NCBI GenBank assembly: GCA_025351125.1
Contig: JANXWN010000330.1
Coordinates: forward strand, 1-5,110
DNA from: Caulobacteraceae bacterium
GTDB taxonomy: Bacteria > Pseudomonadota > Alphaproteobacteria > Caulobacterales > Caulobacteraceae
DNA: 5,110 nt
Reading direction: 5' to 3'
Positions 1 to 4,774 of the stretch are shown piece by piece (positions within the stretch are counted from its first letter, which is position 1; the number at the start of each line of letters is the position of its first letter). The translations under genes were made by a program, and so were the position numbers. The notes beneath the pieces were generated by a model, which made no database searches, was not told the origin of the DNA, and saw only the letters and a program-made list of their open reading frames with translations.

Positions 1-579
1 CGCGGCGGCGTCGCCACGAGGGGGCGGCAGGCGGCTGACGATGGCCTCGAGCACCGCATGGATGCCGGCGCCCGACTTGGCCGAGCATTCCACGGCGTCC
101 GACGCGTCCAGCCCGATCACGTCCTCGATCTGTTGGCGCACCCGGTCCGGTTCGGCGGCGGGAAGGTCGATCTTGTTGAGCACCGGCACGATCTCGTGAT
201 TGTGCTCGATGGCCTGATAGACATTGGCCAAGGTCTGCGCCTCGACCCCCTGGCTGGCGTCCACCACCAGGATCGAGCCTTCGCAGGCAGCCAAAGAGCG
301 GCTGACTTCATAGGCAAAGTCGACGTGGCCGGGCGTATCCATCAAATTGAGCACATAATCCTCGCCGTCGTCGGCGTGGTAGGCGAGCCGCACCGTCTGC
401 GCCTTGATGGTGATGCCGCGCTCACGCTCGATATCCATCGAGTCCAGCACCTGTTCCTTCATTTCCCGCGCGGTCAGGCCGCCGGTTTCCTGAATCAGGC
501 GGTCGGACAGGGTGGATTTGCCGTGATCGATGTGGGCGACAATGGAAAAATTACGAATTTTGGCGAGGTCGGTCGTCAT
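1..579 (-). CDS. lepA: Elongation factor 4 (LepA), N-terminal part, cut by window edge
   Basis: This is the translational GTPase LepA/EF4, a ribosome-associated cytosolic factor that acts during translation and ribosome assembly. The first 193 codons are present. The reading frame stays open to position 1, so the rest lies outside the window. Visible G-domain motifs are G1 AHIDHGKST (residues 15-23), the switch I segment [11 protein letters not shown] (52-62), G3 DTPGH (82-86), G4 NKID (136-139) and G5 SAK (167-169). The segments [18 protein letters not shown] and [18 protein letters not shown] (92-109) are characteristic of LepA rather than TypA, EF-G or EF-Tu. The start is ATG at 579, giving [20 protein letters not shown], which lines up with the usual LepA N-terminus; an AGAGG lies 9 nt upstream. 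It is transcribed divergently from the EipA-family gene with 123 nt between them. No frameshift or missing motif was seen. Confidence 0.97.
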   Translation of the reverse strand, partial: MTTDLAKIRNFSIVAHIDHGKSTLSDRLIQETGGLTAREMKEQVLDSMDIERERGITIKAQTVRLAYHADDGEDYVLNLMDTPGHVDFAYEVSRSLAACEGSILVVDASQGVEAQTLANVYQAIEHNHEIVPVLNKIDLPAAEPDRVRQQIEDVIGLDASDAVECSAKSGAGIHAVLEAIVSRLPPPRGDAAA

Positions 580-702
580 GACGGGGCCTCTAGCACACTT
601 TGCGCGCGGCGCCGGGATTCAGCGCACGTTAACGTTAAAGCGCGCAGAATGGCGGAGACGGACCGCCAAAGGGGTGTTTGGCCTTTTACAGGAGATAGAG
701 CT
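580..702. promoter_or_regulatory. Divergent intergenic region lepA / eipA with ACGTTAACGT palindrome
   Basis: This 123-bp stretch lies between two divergent starts, so it should hold promoters for both directions. A perfect 10-bp palindrome, ACGTTAACGT, lies at 626-635. It is also part of a tandem CGTTAA CGTTAA (627-638), a candidate regulator site. A GANTC motif (GATTC, 616-620), the methylation site of the CcrM family, lies just upstream. No convincing -35/-10 pair could be assigned to either gene by eye. Confidence 0.35.
690..695 (+). promoter_or_regulatory. Ribosome binding site that fixes the TTG start of the EipA-family gene
   Basis: AGGAGA lies 7 nt upstream of the TTG at 703. The alternative in-frame ATG at 649 has no comparable Shine-Dalgarno sequence and would add 18 charged or polar residues ahead of the signal peptide. 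The site therefore favours the TTG start. Confidence 0.7.
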
Positions 703-1386
703 TTGGATCGCCGTTTACTGATCGTTTCGGGCCTCGCCACCCTGGCCGCCGGACGGAGTCTGGCCGAGGGCGCGGGCGATCCGGATCAAACTTTCCCCGC
801 GAGCTCCAGGTCGATTCCGCCGCCGCCGCCGCCGCCCGCAAATTACGCGGACGCCGGCGTGAGGGCGGGCCAGCCGACCTATGCGCAACCCTCGACGGCG
901 GCAAAAACCTATTCGGAAGACGAGTTGACCCATCACGTCTCGGATTTTTTGGGCGTCACCGCCGAATCCGCCGGGGCGGTCATCGAGCGGGCGTTTAAGG
1001 AAAACGGCCGCCCGACCGGCTATCTGGCCGGCGAGGAAGGATCGGCCGCCTTCGTGTTCGGTCTGCGTTACGGCAAGGGCCTGCTCTATATGAAGGACCG
1101 GCCCAACGAGACGGTTTATTGGCAAGGTCCGTCGGTCGGCTTCGACGCCGGCGGCAACGGCAGTCGCGTGTTCGTGCTGTGCTATAACCTGCAATATCCC
1201 GACGCTATTTTCCGCCGGTTTCCCGGGGTCGACGGCTCGGCCTACTTCATCGGCGGTTTGGGCCTGAATTATCAGCGCGCCGATTCCATCACCCTGGCCC
1301 CGGTGCGCGCCGGCGTCGGACTGCGGCTCGGCGCGAATATCGGCTATCTGTCGTACAGCCGGAAGCGAAACATCATCCCGCTGTAA
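703..1386 (+). CDS. eipA: EipA-family (DUF1134) secreted cell-envelope protein
   Basis: The predicted product has 227 residues. It begins with an export signal (residues 1-21: MDRRLL, then a short hydrophobic stretch, ending SLA before EGA). A low-complexity linker with seven consecutive prolines (39-45) follows. The C-terminal part (about 72-227) matches the DUF1134/EipA family: VIERAFKENGRPTGYLAGEE (93-112), GLRYGKGLLY (120-129), VYWQGPSVGFDAGGNGSR (138-155), GSAYFIGGLGL (178-188) and VRAGVGLRLGANIGYL (201-216). EipA-family proteins are periplasmic and linked to envelope integrity in Brucella; a role here is inferred from the family. The TTG start at 703 has a good Shine-Dalgarno and places the signal peptide at the N-terminus. 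The frame stays open upstream to position 58, but that part is antisense to lepA. The twin arginine at residues 3-4 (DRRLLI) could mean Tat rather than Sec export. The gene symbol rests on family membership only. Confidence 0.88.
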   Translation: MDRRLLIVSGLATLAAGRSLAEGAGDPDQTFPASSRSIPPPPPPPANYADAGVRAGQPTYAQPSTAAKTYSEDELTHHVSDFLGVTAESAGAVIERAFKENGRPTGYLAGEEGSAAFVFGLRYGKGLLYMKDRPNETVYWQGPSVGFDAGGNGSRVFVLCYNLQYPDAIFRRFPGVDGSAYFIGGLGLNYQRADSITLAPVRAGVGLRLGANIGYLSYSRKRNIIPL

Positions 1387-1649
1387 GTTTCGTCTTGTTC
1401 GGGCGTTAGTCCCGGTCACCCATTGGGCGACACGCCGGTGTGGCCGTGCGCACACACGACCGAGGCGAGGCCTCGCAAAATCGATCCCCGGGACTAACGC
1501 CCGGGGAAAACGGTGGGTTGGGGCGACGGCGGCGGCAAGTTTGCGACTTGCGGGCTGATTGAGTTTAGATTCTAGAACGATAATCGTCTCGTCCTGCCCA
1601 TAAAGGGGAGGGAGGGCTATGGCGCCGCTGCAATCATCGGAGACCCAAC
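1387..1649. other. Intergenic stretch between the EipA and thioesterase genes
   Basis: These 263 bp contain no convincing long gene. The left part (1400-1503) is the inverted-repeat element listed separately. The right part holds a 6-bp inverted repeat, GCAAGT/ACTTGC, with a 5-nt spacer (1535-1551), the palindrome TTCTAGAA (1570-1577) overlapping a GATTC site (1568-1572), and a -10-like GATAAT (1579-1584) without a clear -35. A purine-rich Shine-Dalgarno-like tract lies at 1603-1616. The thioesterase promoter probably lies between 1535 and 1600. Confidence 0.5.
1400..1503. repeat. 104-bp element with perfect 16-bp terminal inverted repeats and internal hairpins
   Basis: The left arm CGGGCGTTAGTCCCGG (1400-1415) is the exact reverse complement of the right arm at 1488-1503. 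Between them are 72 bp with several smaller fold-backs: GTCaCCC/GGGcGAC (1415-1431), ACAC-GCCG-GTGT (1430-1441), GTGTG/CACAC (1438-1442 with 1451-1455) and the palindrome CGAGGCCTCG (around 1467-1475). It starts 13 nt after the EipA stop codon. As RNA it would fold into a closed multi-hairpin structure; as DNA it resembles a small non-autonomous repeat. A simple intrinsic terminator is unlikely because the loop is long and no T-run follows the right arm. No transposase is present, and no target-site duplication was found. Which explanation holds cannot be settled from one copy. Confidence 0.6.
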
Positions 1650-2111
1650 ATGGACGGCGGCAATGCGCGGGCGCCCTGGACGCCGACCCCCATCACCACC
1701 GGTGAATGGGCGGGGTGGATGCAGTGGAGCATCGATCCCTTCGAACTGCACGCCGGGCCATTCTATTCCCGCCGCGAAGAGGGCGGCCGGCTGATCAGCG
1801 CCTTTCGCGCCGAGGCCAAGCACATGAACGGCAGCGGCTTCATGCACGGCGGCTGTCTGTTGACCTTTGCCGACTATGTGCTGTTTGCCATCGCCGCTGA
1901 CGCCATCGCCGGAACGCAGGCGGTCACGGCCTCGTTGAACAGCGAATTCATCGATTCGGCGCGGGTCGGCGACCTGATCGAAGGCGCGGGCGAAGTGATC
2001 CGCGCCGCTCGCTCGATGGTGTTCGCGCGCGGCTTGCTATCCACTGCCGGGCGACCGCTGCTGACGTTTTCCGCGATCGTCAAAAAGGTTGCGGCGCCCG
2101 CCGCGACTTGA
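1650..2111 (+). CDS. PaaI-type hotdog-fold acyl-CoA thioesterase
   Basis: The product has 153 residues, the usual size of a single hotdog-domain thioesterase (4HBT/PaaI group). These enzymes hydrolyse acyl-CoA or related thioesters in the cytosol, usually as dimers or tetramers. The family signature is visible as GFMHGGCLLTFADYVLF (residues 63-79): HGG at 66-68 on the hotdog helix, followed by Asp75, a position often catalytic in the PaaI branch. The following strand segments, AVTASLNSEFIDSARVGDLIEGAGEVIRA (roughly 91-119) and SMVFARGLLSTAGRPLLTFSAIVKK (roughly 122-146), fit the beta-sheet of the fold. The ATG at 1650 has GGAG 7 nt upstream (1639-1642). No other in-frame start was seen between about 1590 and 1650. 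The substrate cannot be told from sequence. The stop codon lies 32 bp before the RNase P RNA gene and overlaps its likely -35 element. Confidence 0.88.
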   Translation: MDGGNARAPWTPTPITTGEWAGWMQWSIDPFELHAGPFYSRREEGGRLISAFRAEAKHMNGSGFMHGGCLLTFADYVLFAIAADAIAGTQAVTASLNSEFIDSARVGDLIEGAGEVIRAARSMVFARGLLSTAGRPLLTFSAIVKKVAAPAAT

Positions 2112-2139
2112 CGCGCCCGTCCCGCTCCCTCACGCTAAC
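2108..2139 (+). promoter_or_regulatory. Probable rnpB promoter overlapping the thioesterase stop codon
   Basis: TTGACG at 2108-2113 matches five of six bases of the -35 consensus and contains the thioesterase TGA stop (2109-2111). A weak -10-like GCTAAC lies at 2134-2139, about 20 bp downstream, so spacing is longer than ideal. Transcription would begin near 2143-2146, where the P1 helix of the RNase P RNA starts. The call rests mainly on position. Confidence 0.4.
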
Positions 2140-2141
2140 GA

Positions 2142-2547
2142 TGGATCAGACGGCCGGGCGGTCGCGCTTGAGCCCCGCGAGGGGCGAGAGCGAGGAAAGT
2201 CCGGGCTCCACGGCGACAAGGCGGCGGGTAACGCCCGCCGGGGGTGACCCCAGGGATAGCGCCACAGAAAGCAAACCGCCTGTCGGTCTTGGCCGAAAGG
2301 TAAGGGTGAAAGGGTGGGGTAAGAGCCCACCGCGGTCCGGGTAACCGGGACGGCATGGCAAGCCCCGCTTGGAGCAAGACCAAATAGGGGCGTCGCGTTC
2401 GCCGCGAGGCGGGCAGGTCGTCGCCGACCCAGGCGCCCGGGTAGGTCGCGAGAACCGTCCGGCAACGGACGGTCCAGAGGAATGATCGTCGCATTCGCGC
2501 GCGAGTGCGGATGGCACAGAACCCGGCTTACAGGCCGTCTGATCCAT
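2142..2547 (+). ncRNA. rnpB: RNase P RNA (type A), catalytic subunit
   Basis: This is the RNA component of ribonuclease P, which removes 5' leaders from tRNA precursors together with the RnpA protein. The conserved core GAGGAAAGTCCGGGCTCC lies at 2192-2209. Other conserved segments are CACAGAAAGCAAACCGCC (2263-2280), GGTAAGGGTGAAAGGGTG followed by GGTAAGAGCCCACCG (about 2297-2333), and the 3' signature CACAGAACCCGGCTTACAGG (about 2515-2534), which pairs back to form P4. The ends are defined by the P1 helix: GGATCAGACGGCC (2143-2155) pairs perfectly with GGCCGTCTGATCC (2533-2545), and flanking bases extend it to 15 bp. A length near 405 nt fits bacterial type A. Exact ends are uncertain by a few bases. 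T-rich sequence at 2547-2557 may serve in termination. Open frames across this region on both strands are chance. Confidence 0.97.
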
Positions 2548-2605
2548 TTTGCCTTTTAGGGACTTTTCGGCGTTGGCGCAGGTCGGAGTCCGGCGTCCCA
2601 GCCCG

Positions 2606-2989
2606 CTACCAAATCCGCGCGAGCAGGTCGTCGAACACCGTGTCGGCCGAAACGATCGGAATGCCGCGGTGGATCGCCGTCGCGGCCAGCAACCGGTCAA
2701 ACGGATCGCGGTGGTTCCACGTCATCATCGCGGCCTCCAGGCAAATGGCGGCGCTGAGTTCGGCCGTCACCCCGCCCTGCCGCTCCAACAGAACCGGTAA
2801 GTCACCCGCAAACGGCGCCATCCGCGGCCACTTACCCAGACGCACTTTTTGACCGATTTCAAAGAACGAAATCGGGCTGATCATGACCGATCGCGCCGTG
2901 CTGATCGCCTTCAAGGCGGGGGTCGACAATCGCGGATCGCCCGTTAGGCTCCAGGCCCAGACGTGAGTGTCTAACAGAACGGCCTTCAA
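2606..2989 (-). CDS. vapC: VapC-type PIN-domain toxin (ribonuclease)
   Basis: The product has 127 residues and is a PIN-domain protein of the VapC toxin type, expected to be a metal-dependent RNase neutralised by the antitoxin encoded just upstream. The conserved acidic residues are present: Asp7 in VLLDTHVWAW (4-13), Glu44 in ISFFEIGQKVRLGKW (40-54), Asp95 and Asp98 in HRDPFDRLLAATA (93-105), and Asp116 in IPIVSAD (110-116). The active site looks intact. The TTG start at 2989 overlaps the antitoxin stop as TTGA, has GGAAGG 6 nt upstream, and gives MKAVLLDTHVWAW, the usual family N-terminus. A GTG at 3004 in the same frame would add five residues and is less likely. The stop lies about 60 bp from the end of the convergent rnpB. 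The RNA target cannot be predicted. Confidence 0.9.
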   Translation of the reverse strand: MKAVLLDTHVWAWSLTGDPRLSTPALKAISTARSVMISPISFFEIGQKVRLGKWPRMAPFAGDLPVLLERQGGVTAELSAAICLEAAMMTWNHRDPFDRLLAATAIHRGIPIVSADTVFDDLLARIW

Positions 2990-3222
2990 GCCTCGCCTTC
3001 CCACGCCGCCAAGTCCTGGTCGTCCATCGGGGTTAGGAAATCGGGTCCCGCGCCGTGCAAGCGGCCCTTCAACACCCCGATCTGAAATGCGTTTTGCGCA
3101 ATCGCCACGAGCCGAACGACCGGCTTGGCGCCCCGTGCGATGACCACGTCTTCACCGGCCAACGCCGCTTCGATCAGTTTTGACAAGGTGGTCTTGGCGA
3201 CATGGATGGTAACCTGCGGCAT
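2986..3222 (-). CDS. vapB: Phd/YefM-like antitoxin partner of the PIN toxin
   Basis: The product has 78 residues. The N-terminal part, TIHVAKTTLSKLIEAALAGEDVVIARGAKPVVRLV (5-39), is typical of Phd/YefM-type antitoxins, which bind their own operator through this region. The acidic, tryptophan-containing C-terminus, TPMDDQDLAAWEGEA (64-78), is the kind of tail that blocks the toxin. The protein should bind and inactivate the PIN toxin and repress the operon with it. The ATG start at 3222 has GGAG 8 nt upstream within AAGGTAGGAG. The same frame is open back to 3312, but that stretch crosses the candidate operator and lacks family resemblance. The stop overlaps the toxin start by 4 bp, the standard arrangement for translational coupling. 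The symbol vapB is used by operon convention, although the fold is Phd/YefM-like rather than AbrB-like. Confidence 0.9.
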   Translation of the reverse strand: MPQVTIHVAKTTLSKLIEAALAGEDVVIARGAKPVVRLVAIAQNAFQIGVLKGRLHGAGPDFLTPMDDQDLAAWEGEA

Positions 3223-3240
3223 GCAACGAGCTCCTACCTT

Positions 3241-3258
3241 ATTAGCTAAGTTAGTCAA
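3241..3258 (-). promoter_or_regulatory. Candidate autoregulatory operator of the toxin-antitoxin operon
   Basis: Two overlapping palindromes, TTAGCTAA (3242-3249) and CTAAGTTAG (3246-3254), lie 20-32 bp upstream of the antitoxin ATG, next to its Shine-Dalgarno. Toxin-antitoxin operons are usually repressed from such sites. A TTGAAG on the minus strand (3279-3274) may be the -35, but no good -10 was found. Confidence 0.4.
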
Positions 3259-3351
3259 CATCTGCGGCCTGGACTTCAAAGCGCCGACGACGTTCGCATC
3301 CCGTGAGCCCATCGGCTAAACTTACCATGCCCAAGCCGGGAGGAAGCGCGC

Positions 3352-4083
3352 ATGACGACGGACTCGCCGATAAGCGGTGGCGCGATCTTGGATCTTATCG
3401 GCGCCATGGCCCCATTCCGGCAGGGCCGGGAGGTTTTCGTCATCGGCCTTACCGGGGCGGTGGCGGTGGGCAAAAGCACCTTGGCGCGCGCATTGGGCGA
3501 AGCCTTCGGAGATGCGCATGTGGTATCGACCGACGGTTTTTTGCGCGCCAACGCCGATTTGGAGGCGGCGGGGCTGACGATGCGCAAAGGCTTCCCCGAA
3601 AGCTATGATAGCGCCGCCTTGCATGCCGCGCTCGCCCAAGTGCGACGCGGGCCGGCGGTCTTTCGCGGCTATTCGCATCACACTTACGATGTCGATCCAG
3701 CCTCGCACCAAACCCTGGATAGACCGGCTGTGCTGATCGTCGAGGGCCTGGGGCTGTCCCGCGCCGCGCCGCTCGATGTTTTGGTCTATCTCGACGCCGA
3801 CGAGGCCGATATCGAAACCTGGTTCACGCAGCGCTTGCTGGGTCTTTGGCGGATCGGGCGCGACGATCCGACCTCGTTCTACGCCCGCTTCGCCGATCTT
3901 GACGGAGACGGCGCCCGCGCCTTCGCCGCCACCGTTTGGGCGCGGATCAACCGGCCCAATCTGCGGGACCACATTCTACCCCTTCGCGAGACGGCGGACA
4001 TCGTGGTGCGCAAGAAGAGCGATCATAGGATCGCGCACATCGCCACGCTTAGCCGTTCCTCGCACGGCACGGGCGCATCATGA
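3352..4083 (+). CDS. Short type I pantothenate kinase (CoaA) family P-loop kinase
   Basis: The product has 243 residues and belongs to the CoaA/phosphoribulokinase-uridine kinase group of P-loop kinases. CoaA phosphorylates pantothenate in the first step of coenzyme A synthesis. Visible motifs are the Walker A loop GLTGAVAVGKST (32-43), VSTDGFL with Asp61 (58-64), GLTMRKGFPESYD (74-86), YSHHTYDV (107-114), LIVEGLGL (128-135), TWFTQRL (156-162) and INRPNLRDHILPLRETA (199-215). These follow Escherichia coli CoaA order closely, but about 70 N-terminal residues of the longer enzyme (about 316) are missing, and several aromatic pocket positions differ (see findings). The start is firm: GGGAGG lies 8 nt before the ATG. 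It is divergent from vapBC and 232 bp upstream of mraZ. It may be a true pantothenate kinase, or a relative acting on another small alcohol; I therefore give no gene symbol. Confidence 0.8.
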   Translation: MTTDSPISGGAILDLIGAMAPFRQGREVFVIGLTGAVAVGKSTLARALGEAFGDAHVVSTDGFLRANADLEAAGLTMRKGFPESYDSAALHAALAQVRRGPAVFRGYSHHTYDVDPASHQTLDRPAVLIVEGLGLSRAAPLDVLVYLDADEADIETWFTQRLLGLWRIGRDDPTSFYARFADLDGDGARAFAATVWARINRPNLRDHILPLRETADIVVRKKSDHRIAHIATLSRSSHGTGAS

Positions 4084-4194
4084 ATCGTTGTCACCGCGCT
4101 AATTATTGTTCTGTAGAGTTCGTTCACTTTATGTTCCGATACTCGTTTCCCTGCCTCAACGGCTCCACAAAACATTGAGAAATACTGTAAAATT

Positions 4195-4238
4195 CCCATT
4201 TGGTGTCATTGCAGCCCAATTAATCCCATGATAACCCA
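4195..4238 (-). promoter_or_regulatory. Candidate MraZ-binding repeats: TGGG at 10-bp spacing
   Basis: On the minus strand TGGG occurs at 4238-4235, 4228-4225 and 4218-4215, exactly 10 bp apart, and again at 4198-4195, two periods further; the intermediate position (4205-4208) is degenerate. MraZ in Escherichia coli is known to bind direct repeats of TGGG followed by about five or six bases at this spacing in its own promoter, so an autoregulatory site is a natural reading. Here the repeats are in reverse orientation to mraZ and lie about 80-120 bp ahead of its start. Confidence 0.6.
4220..4235 (+). promoter_or_regulatory. CtrA-like box TTAA-N7-ATAAC
   Basis: TTAA (4220-4223), seven bases, then ATAAC (4231-4235) match eight of nine fixed positions of the CtrA consensus TTAA-N7-TTAAC. 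CtrA is the alphaproteobacterial cell-cycle response regulator. The match overlaps the TGGG repeats. One near-match can arise by chance, so this is tentative. Confidence 0.3.
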
Positions 4239-4315
4239 TTTGTGTCGCGTCGGGCGGTCTGGCCCGGCGGGACGCGCGTCAATCGCGGCGCGCGGGCGGG
4301 TTAAGGCGGGAAAAC

Positions 4316-4774
4316 GTGTTTCTCTCAACGGTCGAGAAACAGCTTGATGCCAAGCGGCGGATCGTTCTGCCGCAGGATTTCCGCGCGGCGGCGGCAGGAA
4401 CGTTCGACGGGGTGTATTGCTTTGCGTCGTTCGAAGGCGAGTGTCTGGAAGGGGGCGGACAAGCGTTTTTCGACACCTACCTCAATCTGATCGACGAATT
4501 GCCGTTTGGCGATCCGACGCGATCGGCGATGGAAACCAGCGTGTTGGGCGGCATGGTCAAGCTGGCGTTCGACACCGCCGGCCGGATCACCTTGCCTGAA
4601 ACCCTGTGCGAGGAGTTCGGCTTGACCGATTGGGTCGCGCTGGTGGGTTTGCGCAGCCGTTTTCAGATCTGGCCACGCGAGGCTTTCAAAACCCATCGCG
4701 CGCGCCAGCGCGACCTCGCCCGCGAGGGGCTGCACGCCCTGCGCGCCCAACAACGCGGCGCGTTGACCTCATGA
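4316..4774 (+). CDS. mraZ: Transcriptional regulator MraZ
   Basis: MraZ is the DNA-binding regulator encoded first in the dcw (division and cell wall) cluster. It represses its own operon and forms ring-like oligomers. The 152-residue product has the expected two SpoVT/AbrB-like halves: the first with [14 protein letters not shown] (10-23), the second with [19 protein letters not shown] (76-94), then [16 protein letters not shown] (109-124) and a basic C-terminal tail. The first half has Arg14 where the usual DxKGR motif has glycine; the second half keeps DxxGR. The GTG start at 4316 gives [11 protein letters not shown], matching the family N-terminus; AAGG lies 9 nt upstream. The stop overlaps the rsmH start as ATGA. 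The first codons can form an 8-bp mRNA hairpin (4317-4341). Candidate MraZ boxes lie upstream. Confidence 0.95.
   Translation: MFLSTVEKQLDAKRRIVLPQDFRAAAAGTFDGVYCFASFEGECLEGGGQAFFDTYLNLIDELPFGDPTRSAMETSVLGGMVKLAFDTAGRITLPETLCEEFGLTDWVALVGLRSRFQIWPREAFKTHRARQRDLAREGLHALRAQQRGALTS
4317..4341 (+). repeat. Hairpin over the mraZ start codon
   Basis: TGTTTCTC (4317-4324) and GAGAAACA (4334-4341) are perfect inverted repeats with a 9-nt loop. The stem takes in the second and third bases of the GTG start codon, so folding could lower mraZ translation. The sequence also encodes conserved residues, so the repeat may be coincidental. Confidence 0.4.

Larger units (their letters stand above)
4084..4315 (+). 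promoter_or_regulatory. Leader/promoter region of the mraZ (dcw) operon
   Basis: This 232-bp stretch holds no gene. Its left part (about 4084-4245) is markedly richer in A+T than its neighbours and contains promoter-like sequence, for example TTGTCA (4088-4093), TTGAGA (4175-4180) and TAAAAT (4188-4193), though none forms a well-spaced pair. The candidate MraZ boxes lie at 4195-4238. The right part (about 4246-4310) is very GC-rich and contains the palindrome GACGCGCGTC (4271-4280), so the mRNA leader may be structured. A GANTC site (GAATC, 4082-4086) sits at the left end. Confidence 0.55.

Noticed and set aside
58..702. Upstream extension of the EipA-family frame to an ATG at 58
   Set aside because: The extension is antisense to the clearly conserved lepA coding sequence, and the TTG at 703 has a good ribosome site and directly precedes a signal peptide.
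715..1455. Open frame of 246 codons on the minus strand
   Set aside because: It lies antisense to the conserved DUF1134 domain and resembles no family; long reverse frames are common in GC-rich genes.
1400..1503. Intrinsic transcription terminator for the EipA gene
   Set aside because: The arms are 72 bp apart and no T-run follows the right arm; a structured element or dispersed repeat fits better.
2108..2700. Several open frames on both strands across the RNase P RNA
   Set aside because: The region is an unmistakable rnpB with conserved core and P1 helix; the frames follow from its high GC content.
3223..3312. Longer antitoxin starting at 3312
   Set aside because: The extra 30 residues cross the likely operator and do not resemble the family; the ATG at 3222 has a strong ribosome site.
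3322..3972. Minus-strand frame of 216 codons
   Set aside because: It is antisense to the CoaA-family gene, whose motifs are unambiguous.
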